This document shows positions 1 to 7,830 of a stretch of DNA of 64,000 nucleotides, piece after piece. Under the pieces are notes generated by a model, which was not told the origin of the DNA, ran no database searches, and worked only from the letters and a program-made list of their open reading frames with translations. The stretch comes from Pseudomonadales bacterium. GTDB lineage: Bacteria > Pseudomonadota > Gammaproteobacteria > Pseudomonadales > Azotimanducaceae. Location of the stretch: assembly GCA_022825925.1 (NCBI GenBank), contig JAJDVW010000083.1:1-64000 (forward strand), in the 5' to 3' direction. The first letter of the stretch is position 1. Each line of letters starts with the position of its first letter. Position numbers and translations under genes: made by a program.

Positions 1-794
1 TCTGAAGTAGGCGGCAGGTCGCGGTCGTGCCAGCCGAAGCCGTTGTCCGGCATCGCGAGTCCGCCGAGCTTCGCGACGACGTTCGGGCACTCGGCGATGG
101 CGGCGATGTCCTCCCGCCACTGGGCGAAGATCTCTTCCTGCTTTCCCGCGTAGGCGCCGACGCCGAGGGGCGTGCCGAAGTGGTCGAGGACCATGGTGGT
201 GTCGGGGACGGCCCGGGCCAGGTCCAGGTAGTCCCGGTTCTGGTGAAAGAAGTGCCAGGTGTCGTAGGTGTAGCCGAGGCGGCCGAGCGTGCGCATGCCG
301 GTGCGGAAGGCCTCTTCTCCGTAGGGACACGGACTGCCGCGGCCCATGTTCGTCAACGTGCCGGTGGTGTCGTGCGGCCCGGCGTGGCGAATGCCCCGGA
401 ACAGCCCGTTGCCGGCCGCCTCGTGCGCCTCGAGGACTTCCTCGACGGCTTCCCCGAGCAGCAGGTCGGCGTGGGAGACGATGCCGGCGATGGTCGCCGC
501 GCCCTCGCGCGCCGCGCTCTCGGCGGCGACGCGTGCGACGAACTCCGTCTCGCCGATGGGCCGCAGGTGGCGCGGTCCTTCCGTCCGGTACCCGGAACGG
601 CAGTCGACGAAGACCGTCTTCTCGATGTTGTGGCCGGACTCGGTGTCGCCCCACAGGTCCTCGAGCACGTATCGCCCCCAGAGCGGCGTGACGACCTCCC
701 AGAGGTGATGGTGGGTGTCGATGATGGGGCGGTCGGGTTCGACGATCTCCTCCTGGACGGCGGCGTACCAGGCTTCGGTGTGGGGCGTGGGCAT
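1..794 (-). CDS. Amidohydrolase family protein (PF04909 type), 3' end cut off
   Basis: About 264 residues are visible and the protein runs off the left edge. Near the N-terminus an aspartate followed by Thr and three His (residues 26-30) gives the metal-binding H-x-H of the amidohydrolase TIM barrel. A second family motif, LDHFG, lies at residues 203-207, and a conserved KLGGL stretch follows at 242-246. Relatives hydrolyse lactones or decarboxylate aromatic acids; the substrate here cannot be told. The ATG at 794 is preceded by a purine-rich GAGGG at a suitable distance. There is no signal peptide, so the protein is expected in the cytoplasm. The missing C-terminal part should hold the last catalytic aspartate. 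The gene points away from the Rpn remnant to its right. Confidence 0.85.
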   Translation of the reverse strand, partial: MPTPHTEAWYAAVQEEIVEPDRPIIDTHHHLWEVVTPLWGRYVLEDLWGDTESGHNIEKTVFVDCRSGYRTEGPRHLRPIGETEFVARVAAESAAREGAATIAGIVSHADLLLGEAVEEVLEAHEAAGNGLFRGIRHAGPHDTTGTLTNMGRGSPCPYGEEAFRTGMRTLGRLGYTYDTWHFFHQNRDYLDLARAVPDTTMVLDHFGTPLGVGAYAGKQEEIFAQWREDIAAIAECPNVVAKLGGLAMPDNGFGWHDRDLPPTS

Positions 795-911
795 CGGGTT
801 CCCTCGGGTCTACTCGGGTCACTGGTCATGCGGGCATGGAACCGGACGCATTGTAGCGTTGCACGGTGCGCCCGCGACTCGCCTGGACTCGCCCCGGCCA
901 TGGGGCGCTAC

Positions 912-1230
912 GGAGCTACAAACCCGCCGCTGCGATCAGTGCGTCGGCGGACTCGCAGTCGATGATCGCGTCGCCGACCCGTTCGAGCCGCTCGGCATCC
1001 GACACGCGGGCAAGCAGCTGGGCAAGTTCAGCTGCCGTGTCCGACCCGAACTTGCGGTCCGCTTGGCGGCAAAGCATGGCGCGCTGGCTTGCGATGCCCT
1101 GCTCGATGCCCCGTTCGATGCCTTGACGCAGCCATTCGGCTTCCACTCCCGCGCTCGTTGTGCCGGTCGTGTCATGCCTGCCTCCCTGTTCAGCAATGTC
1201 GTGCGCAAAGCCGCAATTGCGTTCGCCACC
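912..1230 (-). pseudogene. Tandem-duplicated, frameshifted 3' tail of the neighbouring Rpn nuclease gene
   Basis: This 319-bp block is a diverged copy of 1231-1562, the 3' end of the intact Rpn gene, and abuts it directly. Both blocks start with GGAGCTACAA and end with GTTCGCCACC. The copy lacks 12 bp (one four-residue Gly-Ile-Glu-Gln type unit) and one C near 1143, where the intact copy reads TTCCC and this one TTCC. That deletion separates a frame encoding AIAALRTTLLNREAGMT from the frame encoding EAEWLRQGIERG, so no continuous product is made. The last 76 codons are still open from 1146 to 916. There is no catalytic domain. The direction of copying, downstream of the full gene, suggests an unequal duplication followed by decay. 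Confidence 0.8.
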
Positions 1231-1234
1231 GGAG

Positions 1235-2233
1235 CTACAAAGCCGCCGCCGCGATCAGTGCGTCGGCGGACTCGGCGTCGATGATCGCGTCGCCGACCCG
1301 TTCGAGCCGCCCGGCATCCGACACGCGGGCAAGCAGCTGGGCAAGTTCAGCTGCCGCGTCCGACCCGAACTTGCGGCCCGCTTGGCGGCAAAGCATGGCG
1401 CGCTGGCTTGCGATGCCTTGCTCGACGCCCCGCTCGATTCCTTGCTCGATGCCTTGACGCAGCCACTCGGCTTCCCACTCCCGTGCGCGTTCTGCCAGTC
1501 GTGTCATACCTGCCTCCCTGTTCAGCAGTCCCGTGCGCAAACCGGCAATCGCGTTCGCCACCTCGCGGTCCGGGCCGTTCGGCAGCGTGATCGCCAGCCA
1601 GTCGATCAACCCTTCGAGGACCGTATCGCGCTCGGCCGGTTCCAGGCTCTCCGACAAGCTTCCCGCTAGGGTCCGCACGCCTTCGATCGCGTCGTGCGCC
1701 GATGGCGCGTTGTCCAGGTGGAACAGCGCCGCGACGATGTTGTCCGCCGCAAGATCGTCTTGCGCGGCCGCCGCGCTGTCAAGGAGCACATAGGGCCGCG
1801 ACCGCAGGATCTCGCCATCCGGGCCCACCGTCACATGGGTGGCCCCGCCGGGGGCGGTCCAGCGGGCGGTTCCTGAGTAGAGCACCACCGATAGCAGGCG
1901 CAGTTCGCCGTCGGCATCGACTTCCCCCTGGCGACGCAGGTCGTCGAACGCCATGCCCTCGTACCGGAGCACCCGCAACGCCATGGCGAGATCGACCGTC
2001 GACTGGAACTCAAGGAGCAGCACGATCGAGCGGCCCGACCCGTCCGCGTACGGCGCCCGCCATACCGCGTCGCCGTGGCGCTGCTCGGCATCGGCGCCGG
2101 CCCAGCTCGCCGATATCTCGCGTAGGGCGTTTAGGTCCAGGACCTCGGCGACATCGGGCACGAATCCCCGCAGCAGGTGCCGCACGACGACTTGCAGTCC
2201 GAAGAGGCGCTTCCATGCGGCGTCATGGTCCAT
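1235..2233 (-). CDS. Rpn family recombination-promoting nuclease/putative transposase
   Basis: A 332-residue protein beginning MDHDAAWKRLFG, the usual start of Rpn (transposase_31, PF04754) proteins, which fixes the ATG at 2233. The PD-(D/E)XK-like core is visible as D55 in a GDAVW context followed by LLLEFQS at 72-78, with the E-x-Q variant of the E-x-K motif typical of this family. The C-terminal third is a helical tail with Gly-Ile-Glu-Gln repeats (about 255-275) and a conserved CRQAGRKFG segment. Experimentally studied Rpn proteins such as E. coli RpnA are DNA endonucleases that promote RecA-independent recombination; the role here is inferred. The gene is intact. Its 3' end has been duplicated downstream, and isolated tails of the same family lie near 14.9 kb and 57.9 kb. 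Confidence 0.85.
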   Translation of the reverse strand: MDHDAAWKRLFGLQVVVRHLLRGFVPDVAEVLDLNALREISASWAGADAEQRHGDAVWRAPYADGSGRSIVLLLEFQSTVDLAMALRVLRYEGMAFDDLRRQGEVDADGELRLLSVVLYSGTARWTAPGGATHVTVGPDGEILRSRPYVLLDSAAAAQDDLAADNIVAALFHLDNAPSAHDAIEGVRTLAGSLSESLEPAERDTVLEGLIDWLAITLPNGPDREVANAIAGLRTGLLNREAGMTRLAERAREWEAEWLRQGIEQGIERGVEQGIASQRAMLCRQAGRKFGSDAAAELAQLLARVSDAGRLERVGDAIIDAESADALIAAAAL

Positions 2234-2342
2234 CCGGCATACGCTAAGGCAGCGTATTCGCCGGAGACAGCCGTCATGTCTGCATTGTGGTTGCGGCATC
2301 CTCCATCGTGGGTGTGCGCCCAAGCGCACGCCGGGCGACCAA

Positions 2343-3349
2343 ATGGGGCGGCATCGGAGTTCACGGCGAGGACGGCCCTACAATAGGCCGGGACCCACAT
2401 TGGCGGGAGCGACTGCCCCTTGCTTGGAAGCCGGGGCGGAATCGCCGATCCCCGCGCTCCAATTGCGGGCGTGGCTAACCACGGGAGAGGCGGGCGAAGG
2501 TGGGCTCCGGCCGGACGCGGAGGTCCGCGCCCGGGACGTCTACGGCCGGACGCCGCTGCACTGGGCGGTGATGAGCGGCGACCCCGGGGTGGCCGCGCCG
2601 TTGGTCCGCCCGGAGGATGTGGACGTCGGCGACTGGGAGGGCCGCGCCGCGCTGCACTGGGCGGCGGCGCGGAACGATGCGCCGATGGTCGCCCTCCTCG
2701 TCGACAAAGGCGCGAGCGTGGAGGTTCGGGATTGCGAGGAGCGGACGCCGCTGCAGGTGGCGGCCGCATCGAACGGTGCCGCGGCCACGGAGGCATTGCT
2801 GCACGCCGGGGCGTTGACGGAGGCTTGCGACTGGCCGGGCCAAACACCCCTGCATGCGGCCGCGCGGGCGAACGCGTTCGAGGCGGCCAGCGTCCTCGTT
2901 GCGCGCGACGCGGATGTCAACGCCTGCACCGCGCAGTACGAACTGGTTCCTTTGCACCTCGCGGTCTGGTGCGCCGAGCCGTCCTTCGAGTTGGTGCGCC
3001 TGCTACTCTGCGGTGGTGCCCGCGCGGACGACCCGGAAACGGATTTCGGCATGACGATGCTGCATCAGGCCGCCCAGTGGAACGACCTGGGGCTCGCGGA
3101 ACTGCTGCTCTCCCACGGCGCGGCGCTCGACCAGGGGACGACGATGGTTGGACGCCGCTGCACCATGCGGCGCTCAGGGATGCGGGGGAGGTCGCGGGGC
3201 TGTTGCTCGCCCGCGGGGTGGACCAGGGTCTGGAGTGTGTGGCGTCGCGGGGCCGCTTCGGGGGGACCCCGGCGGATGTTGCGGCGGAAGAAGGCAGTTC
3301 CGAGACGCTGGAGCTGCTGCGGAACGCCATCGGCGACCAGGGCCGGTAG
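2343..3349 (+). pseudogene. Ankyrin repeat protein, single frameshift
   Basis: Consecutive ankyrin repeats are easy to read: GRTPLHWAV, GRAALHWAA, ERTPLQVAA, GQTPLHAAA, LVPLHLAV, MTMLHQAA and, after a frameshift, GWTPLHHAA, then a final GGTPADVAAEEG. The break lies at the GGGG run 3134-3137, where one missing G moves the frame by -1. With that base restored the protein would have about 335 residues. Without it the first frame runs on into unrelated sequence to 3395. Ankyrin repeats bind other proteins; no partner can be named. The start is uncertain: the ATG at 2343 is in frame, but a TACAAT hexamer at 2379-2384 could be a -10 box, which would favour a TTG at 2400 or 2424. The deletion may be a sequencing error or a real inactivation. 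Confidence 0.75.
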
Positions 3350-3385
3350 ACTGCCTCGTACGGTCGGGAACTTCGGGAGCTTGCG

Positions 3386-3781
3386 GTGCGCGTAGTCCGT
3401 TTCTTCACCACGCCGGACGGAGGCTCGGCGTTCGACGAACTGGAGATCCCCTGGAGCGACCCGGCACAGGACCCCTGGGGCAACGCCATGCGCGTCGGCG
3501 CGTCGTTCGCGTCCCCCGCGGTGCGGCTGTTCGAGATCGCCTCGGGCGCGTTCCAGGACTGGCACAACGCGCCGCGCCGGCAGCTCTGCTTCATGCTCGA
3601 AGGGGTGTGGGAGATCGGCACGACCGACGGCGAGAAGCGCCGCTGGGGGCCCGGGGAGGCGTTCCTGCCGGACGATGTCGAAGGCCGGGGTCACACGAGC
3701 GAAGTCATCGAGGGGCCCGTGCGGATGGTGTTCGTCCCGTTGCCGGACGATCTCGACCTCGAGGCCTGGCGCGTGGGCTGA
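3386..3781 (+). CDS. Cupin-domain protein
   Basis: A 131-residue protein with a single cupin-like barrel. The first conserved motif is seen around FQDWHNAPRRQLCFMLEG (residues 52-69). It has the His expected for metal binding but an Arg-rich stretch in place of the usual H-x-H. The second motif is around GPGEAFLPDD with GRGHTSE (about 92-109). Many such proteins bind a small molecule or act as metal-dependent isomerases or dioxygenases; no substrate is evident. The GTG at 3386 gives MRVVRFFTTPDGGS as N-terminus. The gene follows the ankyrin gene and converges on the SDR gene with an 18-bp gap. Confidence 0.75.
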   Translation: MRVVRFFTTPDGGSAFDELEIPWSDPAQDPWGNAMRVGASFASPAVRLFEIASGAFQDWHNAPRRQLCFMLEGVWEIGTTDGEKRRWGPGEAFLPDDVEGRGHTSEVIEGPVRMVFVPLPDDLDLEAWRVG

Positions 3782-3798
3782 GGGCCCGGGCTACGGAC

Positions 3799-4467
3799 TC
3801 AGGACAGCCCTTCCACCGGTATCGACGCGCCGTGCACGGCGTTCGCGGCGTCCGACGCCAGGAACAGCGCTACCGCGGCCACTTCGGCCGGCGCGACCCA
3901 CTTCGAGAAATCCGCGCCCGGCATGTCCGAGCGGTTGCGGGGCGTGTCGATGATGCTCGGCAGGATGCAGTTGACGTTGATGCCGTTGCCCTTCAGTTCG
4001 TCTGACAGGGTTTCTGTGAGGCGCAGCACGACGCTCTTCGACGCGCAGTAGGCGCCCATCGCCCCGGTGCCCCGCAGCGCCGCGCGGGCCCCGATGTTCA
4101 CGATCGTGCCGGAGCCGCGCTGGCGCATGCCGGGTACGGCGGCGCGCACCGCGTTCAGCACCGTGCGCGCGTTGAGTTCGAACATGAAGTCCCAGGTCTC
4201 GTCGGACATCGTCTCCACCGTGTCGCCCATCGTGAAGCCGCCGGCGATGTTGGCGAGGATGTCGACGGGCCCGACCCCGGCGAGGGCTTCGGCGGTCGCG
4301 TCGCGGTCGGTGAGGTCCGCGATGACGACCGGCCAGGACGCGTCCGCGGCGACGATGTCGATGCCCGTGACGCGGGCCCCGGCATCGTGGAACGCCTGCG
4401 CGACAGCGCTGCCCAGGACGCCGGCCGCCCCGGTCACGACGGCGTGCCGGCCTTCCAGGCCGCTCAC
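3799..4467 (-). CDS. SDR family NAD(P)-dependent oxidoreductase
   Basis: A 222-residue classical short-chain dehydrogenase. The cofactor-binding loop TGAAGVLG is at residues 12-19, the adenine-pocket aspartate in IADLTD is near 48-53, and NIAGG follows near 73. The catalytic tetrad is recognisable as N (LNAR), S (NIGARAAL region, less clear) and Y-x-x-x-K in AYCASKS near 140. The specific substrate is unknown. The ATG overlaps the stop of the upstream F420-type oxidoreductase by four bases (ATGA at 4464-4467), so the two are translationally coupled and probably act in one redox pathway. Confidence 0.88.
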   Translation of the reverse strand: MSGLEGRHAVVTGAAGVLGSAVAQAFHDAGARVTGIDIVAADASWPVVIADLTDRDATAEALAGVGPVDILANIAGGFTMGDTVETMSDETWDFMFELNARTVLNAVRAAVPGMRQRGSGTIVNIGARAALRGTGAMGAYCASKSVVLRLTETLSDELKGNGINVNCILPSIIDTPRNRSDMPGADFSKWVAPAEVAAVALFLASDAANAVHGASIPVEGLS

Positions 4468-5333
4468 GCGAGCGCCTCCAGCGCCTCCCAGTGCAACGGG
4501 CCGAGCGCGCCGTCGGGGTGAACCGGCTGGATGCAGACGTGGCTCGCGCCGGCGTCGTAGTGCGCCTTGATGCGAGCGCGGATCGCCGTGGCGTCACCCC
4601 AGGCGAAGGTCTCGTCGACGAACCGGGCCGAGCCGCCGTCCTCCAGGTCCGACTCGTCGAGTCCCATGCGCAGCCAGTTATTCCGGTAGTTCGGTAGCCC
4701 CAAGTACATCCGCGCTGTCTGGCGGCCGAGTTCCCGCGCCCGGTCCGGGTCTTCCTCGAGGATGACCTTCTGCTCCACGCAGAGCCAGGAGTCCGGGCCC
4801 AGGATGTCGCGCGCCATGGCGGTGTGGCCGGGCGATGTGAAGTAGGGATGGGCACCCTGGCAGGCGTCCCGTGCGAGTTCCAGCATCTTCGGCCCGAGGG
4901 CCGCGATGACGCGCGGCGGCGTCGGATCGGGCTTCGGCCCGCTGTAGGGCGATGCGTCCATCTTCTCGAGGTACGACCGCATCGTCGCGACGGGCTTGCC
5001 GTAGGTGAGCCCGCGCACCCCCTCGACCATGGGCTTGTGCGAGACCCCGAGGCCGAGCAGGAAGCGGTTGCCCGACTGCTCCGCGAGCGTGTTCTGCGCC
5101 GCCAGCGTAACCCCCGGCTCGCGGTGGTAGATGGACGCGATCCCGGTCGCGACGACAAGTTCGCTCGTGTTGGCGAGGAGCCACGCGGCGTGCGCGAAGG
5201 GGTTCCGGCCGAGGGTCTCCGGCAGCCAGAGGGCGCTGTAGCCGAGCGCCTCGATGCGCTGCGCGGCCTCGGCGGCCTCGGATGCGGACATGCCGTCGGT
5301 GAAGTACCAGACGCCCGGTTTGGTGAGATCCAT
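4464..5333 (-). CDS. LLM-class F420-dependent oxidoreductase
   Basis: A 289-residue luciferase-like monooxygenase-fold protein. Typical features in order are ALGYSALWLPET near 29-40, ATGIASIYHREP near 62-73, the GNRFLLGLGVSH stretch near 88-99 and a C-terminal GASHVCIQPV near 261-270. This pattern fits the TIGR03620-like group of F420-dependent oxidoreductases, although flavin use cannot be excluded from sequence. It should be a cytoplasmic flavin- or deazaflavin-linked reductase or dehydrogenase. The ATG at 5333 is preceded by GAGGAC and gives the family N-terminus MDLTKPGVWYFTDG. It is first in an operon with the SDR gene and is divergent from the HNH endonuclease gene. Confidence 0.87.
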   Translation of the reverse strand: MDLTKPGVWYFTDGMSASEAAEAAQRIEALGYSALWLPETLGRNPFAHAAWLLANTSELVVATGIASIYHREPGVTLAAQNTLAEQSGNRFLLGLGVSHKPMVEGVRGLTYGKPVATMRSYLEKMDASPYSGPKPDPTPPRVIAALGPKMLELARDACQGAHPYFTSPGHTAMARDILGPDSWLCVEQKVILEEDPDRARELGRQTARMYLGLPNYRNNWLRMGLDESDLEDGGSARFVDETFAWGDATAIRARIKAHYDAGASHVCIQPVHPDGALGPLHWEALEALA

Positions 5334-5439
5334 GTGGTGTCCTCGCTGCTTCGGGCCGCTCTCGCCCGTGGAACGGACGCGATGATACAGAACGATGCCG
5401 GCTTGCAGCGGGACTGCAACCCGAGTCAAGGTTGCGCCC

Positions 5440-6345
5440 GTGGATAGACGGGACTTCCTGCGGCGGATTCGGAAGCTCAACGTCTGGAGCGCGCGTGGCG
5501 AGCGGGCGCCGCACAAGCCGTTGCTGTTGCTGCTCGCGCTGGGGCGCCTGCAGCGTGGCGAGAGACGGCTCGTGCCGTTCGAGGAGATCGAGGGCCCTTT
5601 GACCGTCCTCTTGCGACGTTTCGGGCGGCCACGCAAGGTGCAGCATCCGGTCTATCCCTTCACGTTCCTGTGCAAGGACGGCCTTTGGGAGGTCCCGGCG
5701 GCCGACCGAGTACCTCGGACTGCGGCCGGCAGCTTCGCGAAGAAACCGCTGATCCGCGATGCGGTAGAGGGAGGGCTCCCGGAAACCGTTCATCGGCTGT
5801 TGCTCGGGGATGCCGAACTGTTGGCGAACGCGGCCCAACTTCTGCTGCAGGCCCACTTCCCGGAGTCGCTCCACGACGACATTCGCGATGCCGTCGGATT
5901 GCGCTCGGAGTGGCTCGTGCGAGACGCGCAGGCCTCGGCCCGCGACCCCAACTTCCGTTCTGCGGTACTGCGTGCGTACGAGCGCCGCTGTGCCGTGTGC
6001 GATTACGACATCCGCCTCGGCGACGAGTTGCTCGGCTTGGAGGCGGCCCATATCAAATGGCACGCGGCGGGAGGGCCGGACCGGGTAGATAACGGGTTGG
6101 CGCTGTGCGGGTTTCATCACAAGGCGCTTGATCGTGGCGCATGGGGGCTGGAACCGCTCCGACAGGGGTTTCGGATCGTGGTCTCGAGCGAGGTACACGG
6201 GCAAAGCCCGGCGCTGGATTGGCTCCGTGACTTCCATGGCGAGCGCCTGCGACGCCCCCTCCTTGCCCACGACGTCCCGCTGGCCGAGCATGTGCGCTGG
6301 CATCGCCGGCAGGTTTTCCGACCTCCGGCGTTGGCTACCGGTTAG
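5440..6345 (+). CDS. HNH endonuclease, phosphorothioated-DNA-binding restriction enzyme type
   Basis: A 301-residue protein. The N-terminal half matches the sulfur-binding-domain family of ScoMcrA-like type IV enzymes: DRRDFLRRIRKLNVW at the start, ERAPHKPLLLLLALGRL near 22-38, then PVYPFTFLCKDGLWEVP. The C-terminal HNH nuclease shows CAVC (zinc pair), AAHIKWHAAGG with the catalytic His, DNGLALC and FHHKALDRG with the remaining His and Cys. Family members cut DNA carrying phosphorothioate backbone modification; that activity is known for relatives and inferred here. The start is taken as GTG 5440 because it places MDRRDFL at the N-terminus as in relatives. No dnd or ssp modification gene is in the window, so it would act against foreign modified DNA. 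Confidence 0.8.
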   Translation: MDRRDFLRRIRKLNVWSARGERAPHKPLLLLLALGRLQRGERRLVPFEEIEGPLTVLLRRFGRPRKVQHPVYPFTFLCKDGLWEVPAADRVPRTAAGSFAKKPLIRDAVEGGLPETVHRLLLGDAELLANAAQLLLQAHFPESLHDDIRDAVGLRSEWLVRDAQASARDPNFRSAVLRAYERRCAVCDYDIRLGDELLGLEAAHIKWHAAGGPDRVDNGLALCGFHHKALDRGAWGLEPLRQGFRIVVSSEVHGQSPALDWLRDFHGERLRRPLLAHDVPLAEHVRWHRRQVFRPPALATG

Positions 6346-6393
6346 GCCCGGCGTCCGTTGTCCAGCGGGCGCTTGCGGAGCTTGATATCGTCG

Positions 6394-6828
6394 GTGCGAG
6401 CAGGCGCGGGGGAGAGACGGCATGGAACGGAAGCACACGCGCTGGCCAAGGCCCGGCAGGCCGAGGTTGACGAGGTCGAGTACGCGTACTGGAAGACGCT
6501 GACGGACGCCGAGCGCGCGCGCTACTACGAGGCGGCCGTGTACGAGGTACGCAGTGCGTCGATGCAGGAAGCGCGGTTCGGCGTGATCGTCGCCGGCACC
6601 CGGGGCCGTCAGGCTGGCTTGATCGATGCGGTGGCGCAAGCGTATATCGACTCGCCCATGCAACGAGCGTTGCGCAAGGCGGAAGCCGCTGCCAAGTCGG
6701 CGGCAACCAAGGCCCGCGCTCGCGCTCTGTGGGATGCGGGCTATGTAGAGGTCAACGACGAGCTGTTCGAGCTTGCGGAGTTGAGCGAGCGACACCGGGC
6801 CATGTTCGAACCGGAGAGGCCGGGCTAG
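6394..6828 (+). CDS. Hypothetical helical protein
   Basis: An open frame of about 144 codons that I do not recognise. The product is rich in Ala, Glu and Arg and looks almost wholly helical, with a central EVEYAYWKTLTDAERARYY segment and a C-terminal acidic tail. No membrane segment, signal peptide or metal motif is visible. Start choice is weak: GTG 6394 is used, and a TTG at 6358 is also in frame. The YWKTLTDAERARYYE wording faintly recalls the tail of Rpn proteins (AGLTDNERARYRE) but the rest does not match. It sits between the HNH nuclease and the hicAB remnant and may belong to the same accessory block. Confidence 0.5.
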   Translation: MRAGAGERRHGTEAHALAKARQAEVDEVEYAYWKTLTDAERARYYEAAVYEVRSASMQEARFGVIVAGTRGRQAGLIDAVAQAYIDSPMQRALRKAEAAAKSAATKARARALWDAGYVEVNDELFELAELSERHRAMFEPERPG

Positions 6829-6850
6829 ACGGCCGGCGCGATCTCATCAT

Positions 6851-6887
6851 GCCGGAACCCATCCGCGCCATGCCCGCGCTCGACTTC
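6851..6887 (+). repeat. Relic of the 3' end of a DUF4143-type ATPase gene
   Basis: These 37 bases match 8895-8931, near the 3' end of the first AAA ATPase gene, with only two mismatches. In the same reading sense both encode P-E-x-x-I-R-A-M-P-A-L-D-F. Beyond the 37 bp the sequences diverge. The relic lies about 1 kb upstream of the intact gene, on the far side of hicAB. It suggests that a second copy of the ATPase gene once stood here, or that the end was copied during a rearrangement. Confidence 0.65.
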
Positions 6888-7082
6888 TGCCCCGGTTCTC
6901 CCGACCGGATCGGATCCATGTCCCGAGTCCTGCTGCCACCCGGGGAAGTTCGAAGACGTTTCGAGCCCATCCATGAGCGCTAGTTGATGCCCGAGCGGTC
7001 CCCACGGGCCTCTCTCGAGGTGGACCGAGCATTGCCGCGCGCAGGCGCTCCTCCACCAGGAATCGCGGGAATCTCATTCTTG

Positions 7083-7098
7083 TACACGTATCCGTGTA
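7083..7098. promoter_or_regulatory. Palindromic operator upstream of hicAB
   Basis: A perfect 6-bp inverted repeat, TACACG and CGTGTA with a TATC spacer, ends 14 bp before the hicA start. HicB antitoxins with an HTH domain normally bind such a palindrome to repress their own operon, so it is the likely HicB site. The overlapping TATATT at 7097-7102 could serve as a -10 box, so binding would block transcription. No convincing -35 box was found. Confidence 0.5.
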
Positions 7099-7111
7099 TA
7101 TTCCGTCCCCG

Positions 7112-7287
7112 ATGAAGCGGCGGAATCTGGAGCGTTCCTTGCGCCGCCATGGATGGAGGCTTCTTCGTCATGGTGGCCGGCACGATATCTGGACCGATGG
7201 CGAACGCGAAGAGGGGAGCCCCGCCACACGGAGATCAACGAAAACCTCGCCAACGCCATCCTGAAGCGTGTAGGGGGACCGAGTTGA
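7112..7287 (+). pseudogene. hicA: HicA toxin, single-base frameshift
   Basis: The first 37 codons read MKRRNLERSLRRHGWRLLRH and onward, a standard HicA mRNA-interferase N-terminus, with the catalytic His in GGRHDIW. In the shifted frame the rest is equally standard: PRHTEINENLANAILKRVGG, ending in TGA at 7285-7287 just before hicB. The join is the C run 7219-7222: one additional C would give a complete 58-residue HicA. As it stands, translation leaves the family sequence after codon 37 and ends at TGA 7261-7263 region, so the toxin lacks its C-terminal half. This is either a genuine toxin-inactivating deletion or a homopolymer error in the assembly. Confidence 0.8.
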
Positions 7288-7288
7288 C

Positions 7289-7729
7289 ATGAGGTTGTTT
7301 GGCAGAGTGTACGAGGATGGGGCGTTCTGGCTGGTTGAGATCCCATTGCTGGAGGCCATGACGCAGGGGCGCAGCAAGGACGAGGGTCTTCGGATGGCGA
7401 AGGACCTCGTGGAGTCGCTCGCGAACCGGCCGGGATTCTCCGCGACGATCTACCCCAGTCAGGGCGACACGTTCGAGGTCGGTTCCACTGACGTCCGGGG
7501 CATGGTCGGCTTGGTCCTGCGCCGGCAACGCGAGCGCAGTGGCATGACGCTCGCCGAAGCCGCCGATCGCCTGGGAGCGAAATCCCGCAACGCTTACGCG
7601 CGCTACGAGCAGGGCGCGTCGGTGCCGACGGTGGAGAAGCTGAGCCAACTGATCGAGGCCGTTTCGCCCGAAGGGGACTTCGTGCTGCATCGCAGCGGCG
7701 CGTCGCCGACAGCGCATTCCGGGGCTTGA
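7289..7729 (+). CDS. hicB: HicB family antitoxin with C-terminal HTH
   Basis: A 146-residue protein with two parts. Residues 1-65 form the partially degraded RNase H-like HicB fold (DGAFWLVEIPLLEAMTQGRS, then a helix with AKDLVESLAN). Residues about 70-125 form an XRE/Cro helix-turn-helix (LRRQRERSGMTLAEAADRLG with SRNAYARYEQG). The fold neutralises HicA and the HTH represses the operon. The ATG lies one base after the hicA stop, as is normal for hicAB. Unlike hicA the gene is intact, so repression of the palindrome at 7083-7098 could persist without a toxin to neutralise. The protein could be keeping a regulatory role. Confidence 0.88.
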   Translation: MRLFGRVYEDGAFWLVEIPLLEAMTQGRSKDEGLRMAKDLVESLANRPGFSATIYPSQGDTFEVGSTDVRGMVGLVLRRQRERSGMTLAEAADRLGAKSRNAYARYEQGASVPTVEKLSQLIEAVSPEGDFVLHRSGASPTAHSGA

Positions 7730-7773
7730 CGCTCTAGAACGCCCCGGACACGACTCGAGTCTTTCGCCGAACG

Positions 7774-7812
7774 TCAAAAATGCAAGCGAGTATTTTTGCA
7801 TAGCATCTAAGA
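7774..7812 (+). promoter_or_regulatory. AT-rich palindromic promoter island before ATPase gene 1
   Basis: In otherwise GC-rich DNA this short stretch is AT-rich. It carries the inverted repeat ATGCAA (7780-7785) and TTGCAT (7796-7801) with a 10-base spacer. It ends about 20 bp before the ATG of the ATPase gene. Position and symmetry suggest a promoter overlapped by a regulator-binding site. No exact -35/-10 pair is asserted. Confidence 0.4.
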
Positions 7813-7830
7813 ACGCCGTATCGTGGCCCC

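Noticed and set aside
4678-6795. A minus-strand open frame of about 700 codons
   Set aside because: It overlaps the HNH endonuclease gene in antisense and the oxidoreductase gene in another frame. Both real genes carry recognisable motifs.
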